DNA of 64,000 nucleotides, from NCBI RefSeq assembly GCF_000621805.1, contig NZ_JHXH01000011.1, positions 43,365 through 107,364 on the forward strand. Reading direction: 5' to 3'. The notes below the pieces were generated by a model. The model saw only the letters and a program-made list of their open reading frames with translations. It had not been told where the DNA came from and made no database searches. Source of the DNA: Ruminococcus sp. FC2018 (lineage in GTDB: Bacteria > Bacillota > Clostridia > Oscillospirales > Ruminococcaceae). The position numbers and the translations under genes are program-made. Shown one piece after another: positions 17,584 to 25,298 of the stretch (within the stretch, counting starts at the first letter, position 1; each line of letters starts with the position of its first letter).

Positions 17584-17997
17584 TTATTCCTCTGTCTGGT
17601 CGTCAAAGTCAAATTCAAGCTTTTCGCCGCAATTAGGGCAATCCATAGAGCCGTCTGCAAGAATGTTCTCGCCAAGCATTATCTTATCTCCACAGTTGGG
17701 ACACACACATTCATACATGGTCTCGTCGTCATCACAGAAGTCACAGTCACATTCGTCATCGTCGTCGTCATCTTCTAGACCGTAGTAATCCTCTTCCAAT
17801 GCGCCGAGATCTTCATCGATAACGTCAACAAGCTCAACTGTCTCGTCAACTTCAACAGCCATATCCTCAATGGTATCAGCCATCTCTTCAAGGACTTCTG
17901 ACATGAGCTTGAGTATTTTGCCTTCGTTAGTGGAGTCGTCTATTTTCAGACCGTCCATAAGACCTTTAAGGTAAGCTACCTTTTTTGTCAATTCCAT
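17584..17997 (-). CDS. CD1247-type acidic zinc-ribbon protein
   Basis: This 137-residue protein has an N-terminal helical part (MELTKKVAYLKGLMDGLKID) typical of the CD1247 N-terminal domain, a highly acidic middle (residues ~50-85, with a run of Asp), and a C-terminal zinc ribbon with two CPNCG knuckles. A further CDCDFC cluster precedes the ribbon. Function is unknown. It lies 34 bp after efp and is probably in the same transcript, an arrangement seen in other Clostridia. Confidence 0.75.
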   Translation of the reverse strand: MELTKKVAYLKGLMDGLKIDDSTNEGKILKLMSEVLEEMADTIEDMAVEVDETVELVDVIDEDLGALEEDYYGLEDDDDDDECDCDFCDDDETMYECVCPNCGDKIMLGENILADGSMDCPNCGEKLEFDFDDQTEE

Positions 17998-18031
17998 AGC
18001 TATCCCTCCGTTACAATAATTATTTTATGTT

Positions 18032-18589
18032 TTACGCTCTTTCCATGTACTCACAGGTACGGGTATCGATCCTGATCTTGTCACCTGTATTGATAAACAA
18101 AGGAACTCTGATCTCTGCACCGGTCTCAACAGTAGCAGGCTTTGTTGCGTTAGTTGCAGTATCGCCCTTGATGCCCGGTTCAGTTTCGGTCACTTCAAGA
18201 TCTACAAAGTAAGGAGGCTCTACACCAAATACCTGTCCCTTGTAGGAGAGGACCTTACAGATCATATTTTCCTTAACAAACTTGAAGTTGTCGGAAAGCT
18301 CTTTGCTGTTTACAGGGATAAGCTCATAGGACTCAGGATCCATGAAATAATAAAGATCTCCGTCGTTATAAGAATACTCCATATCCTTTCTCTCAACATA
18401 AGCTGTAGGGAACTTAGCTGTAGGATTGTAAGTTTTTTCAATTACAGATCCGGTAATAACATTCTTGACCTTTGCTCTTACAAATGCAGCACCCTTGCCA
18501 GGCTTAACGTGCTGGAACTCAACGATCTGCATTACATTTCCTTCTTCTTCAAAAGTCATACCATTTCTGAAATCGCCTGCTGTTACCAT
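18032..18589 (-). CDS. efp: Translation elongation factor P
   Basis: This 185-residue EF-P would bind ribosomes stalled at polyproline and help peptide bond formation. The N-terminal KOW-like domain carries the modification loop HVKPGKGAA with Lys32 at the tip. The C-terminal OB domains end in [13 protein letters not shown]. Lys32 fits the Gram-positive type, which in Bacillus carries a 5-aminopentanol group. The ATG at 18589 follows GGAGG; an upstream in-frame TTG overlaps that site and is rejected. A promoter lies at 18658-18686. Confidence 0.97.
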   Translation of the reverse strand: MVTAGDFRNGMTFEEEGNVMQIVEFQHVKPGKGAAFVRAKVKNVITGSVIEKTYNPTAKFPTAYVERKDMEYSYNDGDLYYFMDPESYELIPVNSKELSDNFKFVKENMICKVLSYKGQVFGVEPPYFVDLEVTETEPGIKGDTATNATKPATVETGAEIRVPLFINTGDKIRIDTRTCEYMERA

Positions 18590-18657
18590 ATTTAAAACCT
18601 CCAAATATTGATCTTATCCACACGCATGCCACAATATAGGCACACATTTACACAATA

Positions 18658-18686
18658 ATATTATCACATTTCATTCTTTTTTGCAA
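18658..18686 (-). promoter_or_regulatory. Promoter of efp
   Basis: Minus-strand TTGCAA (18681-18686), 17 bp and TAATAT (18658-18663) with a TG one base before the -10 (extended -10). It lies in the 149-bp gap upstream of efp. Confidence 0.65.
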
Positions 18687-18738
18687 GTCTTTTAGCAATA
18701 TTTATCTCATTTTAATACTTTTTTAACAAGATAGGCGC

Positions 18739-19407
18739 TTAAATATAGTTCTTTGTTCTTTCCATATCTGTTTCGAGGTCTGGATAATCTGCTCTAAGGT
18801 TTTCAAGCAGTACAGGTACAAGGTCCCTATTTTCCTTGACTTTCAAAAATTCTTCGGTAGTGATACCTACAAGCTGGACAAAATCAAGCTTTCCGTAAAT
18901 AGTATCTCTTCCCTTTATCTCTGTATCTTGTGCAATGAGCAATGATGTGATCTTGGAATCTGGTTTGCTCAGGTTGATAGACTCGGGATTGTTAGCACTT
19001 CCCACATACTGCCCGGGCTCAAACCATCTTTCGCTCTGGAATGTGTATCTTGCAAGGTTGCTCATCATATTCATTGCCCAAACACAGCTTTTAGGGTCTG
19101 TATCCTTGAGTTTTATAGTCATTTCGTAGCCCCATTTGCTGAATTCTCCGCCGAAGCTTTCCTCATCGTAATACAGCTCGCTCATACCAAAAGTAACGAT
19201 ATGTGAATAACCTTTTGGAGAGGGATAAGCGCTGAAACCGTCAAGGTATTCGTTGCCGCCAAACATTGCACGGCTGGTGATAGTTGTTCCGTAATGCTCG
19301 GGTTTGGTGTTTCCATATACCTCAGAAAAAGCAGCTTCGATCTCATCCCATCCCGGTGCAAATTCATCATCGTCTTTTTTTGCTTTGAACTCTTCAAGTG
19401 TCATCAT
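18739..19407 (-). CDS. Suppressor-of-fused (SUFU) domain protein
   Basis: The sequence GWDEIEAAFSEVYGNTKPEHYGT, then DGFSAYPSPKGYSHIVTFGMSELY, matches the bacterial SUFU domain. The whole ~222-residue protein is that domain. Bacterial SUFU proteins have no established general role; some act as immunity or partner-binding proteins in toxin systems. Here it sits 22 bp after the peptidase gene and upstream of efp, with no toxin visible nearby. The ATG at 19407 follows GGGAG. Confidence 0.8.
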   Translation of the reverse strand: MMTLEEFKAKKDDDEFAPGWDEIEAAFSEVYGNTKPEHYGTTITSRAMFGGNEYLDGFSAYPSPKGYSHIVTFGMSELYYDEESFGGEFSKWGYEMTIKLKDTDPKSCVWAMNMMSNLARYTFQSERWFEPGQYVGSANNPESINLSKPDSKITSLLIAQDTEIKGRDTIYGKLDFVQLVGITTEEFLKVKENRDLVPVLLENLRADYPDLETDMERTKNYI

Positions 19408-19429
19408 AATATCTCCCACTTTTGATCGG

Positions 19430-20494
19430 TCAAACTATTATCAGTTTCTTTTCAGCCAGTGTCATATTCTCACAGCCGTTATTCTTAACAACAACAAAGT
19501 CTTCTATTCTTACCCCGAACTCATTTTCAATATAGATACCGGGTTCTATTGTTACTATTGAGTTATGTTCAAGAATGTCATCTTTGTTTGGAGATGCGTA
19601 CGGTGATTCATGTATCTCCATGCCAACTCCATGTCCCAGAGAATGTCCGAACTCATTGCCGTGACCTGCGCTTTCTATTATATCACGGGCGATCTTGTCA
19701 AGCTCTTTGCCTGACATCCCGGCTTTTACGGCATTAAGAGCAGCAAGCTGGGCATCAAGTACAGTTTCATAGACAGACCGCATCTTATCTGTTGGCTCTC
19801 CCACACAGAAAGTTCTTGTCATGTCACTGTGGTAGCCTTTGACGACTGCACCAAAATCCAGAAGCACAAATTCTCCCTTTTCAACGGGTTTGTCAGAAGG
19901 GACACCGTGTGGAAGCGAGGTGTTTTTACCGCTTAAAGCAATTGTATCAAAGGAAAGATCTTCGGCGCCGTTTTTAAGCATAAAAAAGTCAAGCTCAAGC
20001 TGAACTTCCTTTTCGGTCATGCCGGGTCTGATAAAATCAAGTATATGATCATAGCCCTTTTCCGCAATCCGCTGGGCTTGGATCATAAGACCGATCTCAT
20101 CCTGAGTCTTTATCATTCTTATCTTTCTTATGAGTTTTGAAAATGTATTGTCTGATGACAGCTGCACTTTGAGAGCACTTTTCATCAGGCTGAACTGCTC
20201 CAATGTACAGCTTTCTGTATTCACAGCGGCTGTTTTAGCATCATGCTTTTTGATAAGCTCATTTATCTGGTGATATAGTCTGCCCTGCAAAATAACTTCA
20301 CAATCGAAAACGGTTTTTCTTGCTTTTTCGATATATCTGAAATCAATTATAAGATAAGCCTTATCCTTAAATACAACAAGGGTCCCGTCACTGGATTTCA
20401 TGCCTGTAAAGTATCTTCGGTTGACATCGTCATTTATTATACCGCAGTCGCAGATACCTTCAATTCCGCTCATCAGCTGTTCCAAGCGAGTCAT
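19430..20494 (-). CDS. Xaa-Pro peptidase (aminopeptidase P/prolidase family, M24)
   Basis: This 354-residue cytoplasmic metallopeptidase would cleave peptides at proline. An N-terminal creatinase-like domain spans about residues 1-125, and the pita-bread catalytic domain follows. Expected metal ligands are visible: Asp in LLDFGAVVKGYHSDMTRTF (two), His in GHSLGHGVG, Glu in TIEPGIY and Glu in GVRIEDF. It overlaps aroQ by 1 bp (TAATG). The block aroQ-peptidase-efp is a common clostridial arrangement. Confidence 0.92.
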   Translation of the reverse strand: MTRLEQLMSGIEGICDCGIINDDVNRRYFTGMKSSDGTLVVFKDKAYLIIDFRYIEKARKTVFDCEVILQGRLYHQINELIKKHDAKTAAVNTESCTLEQFSLMKSALKVQLSSDNTFSKLIRKIRMIKTQDEIGLMIQAQRIAEKGYDHILDFIRPGMTEKEVQLELDFFMLKNGAEDLSFDTIALSGKNTSLPHGVPSDKPVEKGEFVLLDFGAVVKGYHSDMTRTFCVGEPTDKMRSVYETVLDAQLAALNAVKAGMSGKELDKIARDIIESAGHGNEFGHSLGHGVGMEIHESPYASPNKDDILEHNSIVTIEPGIYIENEFGVRIEDFVVVKNNGCENMTLAEKKLIIV

Positions 20495-20949
20495 TATGCT
20501 TCGGCTGCCTCCTCGTTTTCCCAGCGGTAATAAAGTGCATCAACAGCAAGAATATAAGAATCCTTGCCAAATCCGCAGATAGAACCTACACATACCGGTG
20601 CAATGACCGATCTGGAGCGAAATTCATCTCTTGCATTTATATTGCTGATATGTACTTCGATAACAGGTATTTTTATTGCGGCGATAGCGTCTCTTATGGC
20701 ATAGCTGTAATGAGTGTAAGCACCTGCATTGATTACGACACCGTCAAATGATTTTCTTGCAAGATGAAGTGTGTCTATTATTTCTCCTTCATGGTTTGAC
20801 TGGAAAACCTCACAATGGAATTGTCTGTTTATAGCGTGCTCTATGATCTCATTATTGATACTGTCATAAGTATCTGTGCCATACACTCCCGGTTCACGCT
20901 CACCGAGAAGATTAAGATTTGGTCCATGGATAACAAGTATTTTTTTCAT
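20494..20949 (-). CDS. aroQ: 3-dehydroquinate dehydratase, type II
   Basis: This 151-residue enzyme dehydrates 3-dehydroquinate to 3-dehydroshikimate in the shikimate pathway. Signatures are HGPNLNLLGEREPGVYG (Arg18 and Tyr23 of the lid), QSNHEG, INAGAYTHYS and the EVHISN block with the catalytic His. Length is normal for the dodecameric type II family. No other shikimate gene is visible in the window. Confidence 0.96.
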   Translation of the reverse strand: MKKILVIHGPNLNLLGEREPGVYGTDTYDSINNEIIEHAINRQFHCEVFQSNHEGEIIDTLHLARKSFDGVVINAGAYTHYSYAIRDAIAAIKIPVIEVHISNINARDEFRSRSVIAPVCVGSICGFGKDSYILAVDALYYRWENEEAAEA

Positions 20950-20961
20950 ATCATCAGCTCC

Positions 20962-21816
20962 TTATCTGACCGAAAGGTAATAGTTTTTCATTGTCAAAGC
21001 ATCTTTATCCTGTGTCCCTGCGCTTTCACAAACAAAGATCGGAGACATATTTTTTTTTGCAACGATCTCCATAAGCGGCTCAAAATCGGGACCAAAGCCC
21101 TGATTATCATCAAAAGTCAGATGCTTTTTTTCGCCACCGGGCTGTGTGAACATTATTTTGGAAAAATGGCTGTGAAACACCTTTGTTCTGTCTGTTCCAA
21201 TGGCGTTTTCCATGTCGTTGATTATCTTTTCGTACTCAGCCTTGCCCTTTATGTATCCGAATTCACGGGCGTTAAGGTGTCCAAAATCAACGCACGGCAA
21301 AAAAGTCTCATCAAGTTTACACAGCTCAAGCACCTCATAAAGGTTGCCCAGCTGGTTTACTTTGCCCATTGTCTCAGGACAGAAAATAACATTTTCAAAA
21401 CCTTGTTCAATGGCAGATTTTCGTGCCCTTGTAATGGTGTCCTTTGCAAGTTCAAGAGCATCTTCCCTGGATATTTTAGCACAAGAGCCCGAATGTATCA
21501 CTATTCTTTGTGCGCCGAGTCTCTGTGCGGCGTCGCATGACTGGAGAATATAGTTTATGCTGTTGTCACGCTTTTCGGCTTCCGTGCTTGATAATGAAAT
21601 AAAGTACGGCGCATGAAGGGACAGGGAGATATTATGCTCTTTTGCTTTATCTCTGAGCGCAAATGCGGTTTTATCGGTTACTTTAACTCCTCTTCCGCAC
21701 TGATATTCGTAATGGTCAAGTCCCAATTCTTCAAGATAACCGGGAGCTTGTATCGTAGATTTATATTTGGCTGAAAAGCTGTCGCTGTTTCCTGCCGGGC
21801 CAAATCTTGCGGGCAT
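20962..21816 (-). CDS. Endonuclease IV family TIM-barrel protein
   Basis: This 284-residue AP-endonuclease-2 family protein carries metal-ligand motifs in the usual order: SLHAPYF (His), IVIHSG (His), FCPETMG (Glu), CVDFGHLNA (Asp, His), VFHSHFS (His) and a late CESAG (Glu). It would act on abasic sites in DNA repair. It differs from classical Nfo at several positions, and related barrels act as sugar-phosphate isomerases. Repair is therefore likely but not certain. It starts 4 bp after yqeG. Confidence 0.8.
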   Translation of the reverse strand: MPARFGPAGNSDSFSAKYKSTIQAPGYLEELGLDHYEYQCGRGVKVTDKTAFALRDKAKEHNISLSLHAPYFISLSSTEAEKRDNSINYILQSCDAAQRLGAQRIVIHSGSCAKISREDALELAKDTITRARKSAIEQGFENVIFCPETMGKVNQLGNLYEVLELCKLDETFLPCVDFGHLNAREFGYIKGKAEYEKIINDMENAIGTDRTKVFHSHFSKIMFTQPGGEKKHLTFDDNQGFGPDFEPLMEIVAKKNMSPIFVCESAGTQDKDALTMKNYYLSVR

Positions 21817-21820
21817 GATA

Positions 21821-22321
21821 TCACTCCTTAATAATTCTGTTTCTGCCGGGCAGTAAAGGCTTTTCCAGCGTTCTTTTTATTCTGAACGGCAAACTTGTTT
21901 CCGGCTGCATGGGAAACACGAAACAGGATCTTATCCCGGAAAGATTGGCGCCGATTATATCGGTGAAAATCTGATCCCCTATCGCAGCAACATACTTTTT
22001 CTCTAAACCAAGTTTTTTTACAGCTTTGTTAATGCCTGTTGTAAGTGGCTTTTTACCGTTGGCAACAAATTCAAGATCCAGCAGCTCAGCAAAAGGGACT
22101 ACCCTTTCAGGCTTGTTGTTGGAAACAATTATCACCTTTATACCTGCCTTTTTCACATTCTCAAGCCACTTCATACTTGAATCGGGCGGTATTGGATTGT
22201 TATGAGTTGTAAGTGTATTATCAATATCCAGAACAATGCCCTTAATGCGCTTTTTCTCTAAAAATCTGACGGTTATTCCGGTTATATCGTTAAATACATA
22301 GGTAGGTTCAAAAAATAACAT
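21821..22321 (-). CDS. yqeG: YqeG family HAD-superfamily phosphatase
   Basis: This 166-residue HAD IIIA phosphatase has motif I in LDIDNTLTTH, motif II in IVSNN, the Lys of motif III in NGKKPL and motif IV in AIGDQIFTDIIGA. Relatives in Firmicutes (YqeG) lie in ribosome- and shikimate-linked operons and are taken to be cytoplasmic phosphatases with no firm substrate. It is first in the yqeG-endonuclease-aroQ-peptidase-SUFU run. Confidence 0.9.
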   Translation of the reverse strand: MLFFEPTYVFNDITGITVRFLEKKRIKGIVLDIDNTLTTHNNPIPPDSSMKWLENVKKAGIKVIIVSNNKPERVVPFAELLDLEFVANGKKPLTTGINKAVKKLGLEKKYVAAIGDQIFTDIIGANLSGIRSCFVFPMQPETSLPFRIKRTLEKPLLPGRNRIIKE

Positions 22322-22363
22322 TTTACGCTCCTGTATAAAATAAGTCCCCTGTCCTCTCCCTCA

Positions 22364-22517
22364 CCAAAACAGTCAGTGCAGCGGTAATAAGCTTAAAAAT
22401 GAATAACATTGCGCTTGTATCGTTGATGAGGCTAACTTTGAGTTAACATACCTCCGATATGTCCGAATAGCACTTATTCTCACTCAGTGCCGGAGATCAG
22501 CACTCGCCCTGTTTTGG
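22364..22517. ncRNA. Rod-like structured element (possible 6S-like RNA or MITE)
   Basis: Nested inverted repeats fold this intergenic stretch into one long hairpin on either strand: CCAAAACAG/CTGTTTTGG (22364-22372/22509-22517), AGTGC/GCACT (22375/22500), AATAAG/CTTATT (22386/22473), TATCG/CGATA (22418/22455), GAGG/CCTC (22428/22451) and TAACT/AGTTA (22433/22441). An asymmetric internal bubble lies between the second and third stems, with an alternative AGTGC/GCACT pairing inside it. A rod with a central bubble resembles 6S RNA, but a small palindromic repeat element is equally possible. Confidence 0.4.
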
Positions 22518-22532
22518 CTACACACAAAAAAA

Positions 22533-22985
22533 TCATAAAAGCTCTGTAGTCCAGTTAAGCTCCTGGATCTTGGTATCGGTCTCACGATACTCCTTAGACA
22601 TATCGTCGATCTGCTTTTGAAGTTCTTTTACATCTACCGATGGCAGAATTTTGATCTCAGTCTTTGTCATTCTGTTTACGACTGCGCTTGCGTTATTAAG
22701 AAAATCCCTGTAAATGCCGAGTTTCAATGACAGTGTATCTTTGTGTGCAATAAGCTCGGTGATCGTTTTATCACCATATAAAACACAGCTGTTGGTTTTA
22801 TTTATTCTCGCCATAAGCTCTTCAAGTCTTTGTGTGCAGGCGGTAAGTTCATTGAGAAGGTCGCCGGGATCCTCGGCAGTCTTTTCCCCTTCCTGCCTCT
22901 TTGAGTTGTTGATAAGCCTTGATCTCAACTGTGCTATCCGTCTCTGGATATCAGCTCTTTCATTAAGTGCTTGTGCAAGTTTCAT
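22533..22985 (-). CDS. DIP1984 family protein (septicolysin-like)
   Basis: This 150-residue, largely helical and coiled-coil protein starts MKLAQALNERADIQRRIAQL and includes RINKTNSC, both typical of the DIP1984 family. Function is unknown despite the old septicolysin label. GGGGAGG lies before the ATG at 22985. It lies just downstream of the rpsU terminator on the same strand, so it may depend on read-through or on a promoter I could not identify. Confidence 0.8.
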   Translation of the reverse strand: MKLAQALNERADIQRRIAQLRSRLINNSKRQEGEKTAEDPGDLLNELTACTQRLEELMARINKTNSCVLYGDKTITELIAHKDTLSLKLGIYRDFLNNASAVVNRMTKTEIKILPSVDVKELQKQIDDMSKEYRETDTKIQELNWTTELL

Positions 22986-23010
22986 TTTATAACCTCCCCT
23001 TTTCTCAAAC

Positions 23011-23035
23011 AAAAAGCGGACATAAAAATGCCCGC
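23011..23035 (-). terminator. Terminator after rpsU
   Basis: On the minus strand GCGGGCAT pairs with ATGTCCGC (one mismatch) around a 4-nt loop, followed by a T-run. Its core ACATAAAAATGCCC is identical to the terminator after scfA (58831-58854). Confidence 0.82.
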
Positions 23036-23049
23036 CTTTGGTTTTAATA

Positions 23050-23223
23050 TCAATATTTACGCTTACGAGCAGCTTCAGACTTCTTCTTACGCTTTACTGA
23101 AGGCTTTTCGTAGTGTTCTCTTTTACGAACCTCAGCAATAACGCCATCTCTTGCACAAGATCTCTTAAAGCGCTTGAGAGCGGTATCCAAAGTTTCGTTC
23201 TTTCCAACACGAATTTCTGCCAA
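23050..23223 (-). CDS. rpsU: 30S ribosomal protein S21
   Basis: This 57-residue basic protein reads [20 protein letters not shown] at its start and ends [12 protein letters not shown], a normal S21. The only sensible start is TTG at 23223: GGGAGG lies 7 nt before it, and no ATG or GTG exists in frame. S21 binds the 30S platform near the anti-Shine-Dalgarno and helps initiation. It is transcribed from a promoter at 23407-23435 with a leader of about 175 nt and has its own terminator. Confidence 0.96.
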   Translation of the reverse strand: MAEIRVGKNETLDTALKRFKRSCARDGVIAEVRKREHYEKPSVKRKKKSEAARKRKY

Positions 23224-23400
23224 AATTGTTCCCTCCCTTTGCCACCTATGACAGAGGTAATATATAAAGGTCTAACTGTGATTTTAGGTGATAGTGAAGG
23301 CGTTTGCTCCTGTAAACAGAAACGAACATCGTTATGATAGCCGTATTTTACGACCGCTCTGTCTTAAAAGATCACAGATATGTATGACCGATACGATTAC
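23224..23400 (-). promoter_or_regulatory. Long 5' leader of rpsU
   Basis: About 175 nt separate the predicted transcription start from the TTG codon. Complementary segments CACCTA (23242-23247) and TAGGTG (near 23286-23291) could enclose the region just before the ribosome-binding site. I found no open frame or known riboswitch consensus. A regulatory leader is likely but unproven. Confidence 0.4.
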
Positions 23401-23406
23401 AAAGTA

Positions 23407-23435
23407 ATTATACAACATATTGCATATAAAGTCAA
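23407..23435 (-). promoter_or_regulatory. Sigma-A promoter of rpsU
   Basis: Minus-strand TTGACT (23430-23435), 17 bp and TATAAT (23407-23412). Confidence 0.85.
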
Positions 23436-23506
23436 GTGTTTTTGTAATGTTTTTTTCACAAATTTTAGAACGCAATATTAACTGCATTTTAACGCAATAA
23501 TAAGAG

Positions 23507-23965
23507 CTAAATGCTTTTACGCATTACATCATAGCAAAGATAGTCCCCATTTTCGGCGATAACAGTGCAATAATCCGTTTCCACATATCCTCTTTTTCTA
23601 TATAGTTTTTTTGCAGGAAATGAAGCGTCCAGCACTATCTCGTTATAATCCTGCGCGATCACTATTTCCGCATGGTCCATAAGTTCCCTGCCAAAGCCCT
23701 GATGCTGGTACTGTGGAAGGACAAAAAGCCTTTTAATTTCGTTGCCGTTTACAGTAACTGTGCCGATATATTCTCCGTTATCGTGCTGCAATATATAAAC
23801 TTTCCCCTGCTTTATATCATTTATAATATCTTCATCCTTGTGATGATCCAAAAAGAAATCTACTGCTCCGACAGGATAGTATTTTGGATAAACCGCATTT
23901 ATAGTGTCCTTTGTTATCTTTTTAACATAGCTGAATTCGTTAAGTTCTGCCTTTGAGATCCTCAT
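23507..23965 (-). CDS. GNAT family N-acetyltransferase
   Basis: This 152-residue protein has a GNAT core: the acetyl-CoA P-loop region is IKRLFVLPQYQHQGFGRELM, and the C-terminal part has LDASFPAKKLYRKRGYVE. The substrate is unknown. AGGAGG precedes the ATG. It lies 44 bp after the zinc-ribbon gene on the same strand and may share its transcript. Confidence 0.85.
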   Translation of the reverse strand: MRISKAELNEFSYVKKITKDTINAVYPKYYPVGAVDFFLDHHKDEDIINDIKQGKVYILQHDNGEYIGTVTVNGNEIKRLFVLPQYQHQGFGRELMDHAEIVIAQDYNEIVLDASFPAKKLYRKRGYVETDYCTVIAENGDYLCYDVMRKSI

Positions 23966-24009
23966 TCTTATACCTCCTGCTAAATGCTTTTTATTATCAT
24001 CTACAATAT

Positions 24010-24708
24010 TTAATCAGACTTTTTACTTCCGCACTCGTGACAGAATGCAGAGCCTTTTACCTGTGCTCCGCACTTGTGACATACCCATGTCTGCGGCTCT
24101 TCTTCGGTGTCGGGGATGTCCGCAACGGCTCCTGGATTTCTTGTGCCGCAGGTAAAGCAATAAAGTCCGCCTTTGACCTCGCTGTTACATTTTGGACATA
24201 TCCATGGTGAATCGTCACAGCTATATCCGGACGGTTTATAGCCGTCAACGCATTCTTTCTTTATATAGTACTTGTTTAGTTTATCAAGCACCGACAAATC
24301 CACACTATCATATGCGGCATCTCCCACAATGGTCGGACTATTGCAGTAAGGACAGACAGCATATTTTTCATCCACCCACTGAGTTATTTCTTTGGGATCA
24401 AATATGTTGCAGCAGGTATAGCAGCCGCAGTTGCAGCGGCTCTTAATAAGATATTTATTATCTTTACGTGTTTTATATAACGTCATAAAGTAAGGCTCGC
24501 TCATCATGCCAAAGGCAGGCATCTGAGGTGTTCCTGCAAATAAATGATCTATAATATTATCAGACAAGAAGTTGTTGTTTACTGATGGTTCCGGTGGTAT
24601 GCTTATATCAGCATTTTCCGGCTTTTTTACGCCGCATTCACAGCAGAAATCCCCTGTGTTTTCATTACCGCAAACCTGACATAACCATTTCAGATCACTG
24701 TCTGACAT
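24010..24708 (-). CDS. Multi-zinc-ribbon protein of unknown function
   Basis: This 232-residue protein carries three short double-CxxC ribbons, at about residues 9-27 (CQVCG...CCECG), 170-187 (CPKCN...CFTCG) and 209-227 (CHKCG...CHECG). A larger central zinc-binding domain (residues ~90-130: CNCGCYTCC...CPYCNSPTIVGD) resembles a small cytoplasmic-protein family. It has no signal peptide or membrane segment. A full AGGAGG site lies before the ATG. It is probably an adaptor or nucleic-acid or protein-binding factor, but no function can be assigned. Confidence 0.65.
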   Translation of the reverse strand: MSDSDLKWLCQVCGNENTGDFCCECGVKKPENADISIPPEPSVNNNFLSDNIIDHLFAGTPQMPAFGMMSEPYFMTLYKTRKDNKYLIKSRCNCGCYTCCNIFDPKEITQWVDEKYAVCPYCNSPTIVGDAAYDSVDLSVLDKLNKYYIKKECVDGYKPSGYSCDDSPWICPKCNSEVKGGLYCFTCGTRNPGAVADIPDTEEEPQTWVCHKCGAQVKGSAFCHECGSKKSD

Positions 24709-24731
24709 AGAGCTTACCTCCTTTCAGAATA

Positions 24732-25298
24732 TCAATCAAACAATTTGTCTATATTTTTCTTTGCTTCATCCATAATAGATTCAACGTCTGCTCCTATAAT
24801 ATCCAGACCTTGCGCACTTATAAACTCCACCTGCGGTATACCGTAGAATGATCTGCATAGCTCTCTTATATATCCATATCCGAAATCTTTATTGAAGATC
24901 TGCCCCCCTGCGGTAGTTACGTAATACAGTTTTTTCGCTTTGCACATACCAAACGGGATACCGTTTTTATCATAATCAAATGTTACGCCAACAGCAGTTA
25001 CATTCTCAAAATAAACCTTTATCAATGAAGAAAACGAAAGGTCCCAAAAAGGTGATGCAACAACAATAATATCCGCATTGGAAAACTGTACAGCATATTT
25101 TAATATCTTGTGTTTGGTGTCTTTATTTAGAAGAGCACTGTCCCGTTCGGAAAGCCTTTGTGCATCAAGCGGGGCAATATTCTCGTTTTGAAGGTCGACA
25201 CGTATGACCTCACCGTCAAGTTTTGAAATTAAATAGTCAGCAAGAGCTTTGGTACGTGATTTTTCTCTTACACATCCGTTTATAAATAATACACTCAT
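24732..25298 (-). CDS. Flavodoxin-fold NAD(P)H-dependent oxidoreductase
   Basis: This 188-residue protein starts MSVLFINGCVREKSRTKALA, the phosphate-binding opening of flavodoxin-like NAD(P)H quinone/azo reductases. It continues with VVASPFWDLSFSSLIKVYFE (family stretch between strands) and TTAGG. It would use FMN to reduce small electrophiles or quinones. The ATG at 25298 overlaps the MATE stop by 1 bp (TAATG), and its GGGAGG site lies inside the MATE gene, so the two are coupled. Confidence 0.85.
   Translation of the reverse strand: MSVLFINGCVREKSRTKALADYLISKLDGEVIRVDLQNENIAPLDAQRLSERDSALLNKDTKHKILKYAVQFSNADIIVVASPFWDLSFSSLIKVYFENVTAVGVTFDYDKNGIPFGMCKAKKLYYVTTAGGQIFNKDFGYGYIRELCRSFYGIPQVEFISAQGLDIIGADVESIMDEAKKNIDKLFD

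Noticed and set aside
22364..22517. T-box or SRP RNA reading of the rod element
   Set aside because: No T-box (AGGGTGGNACCGCG) and no SRP GGAA-tetraloop domain is visible.
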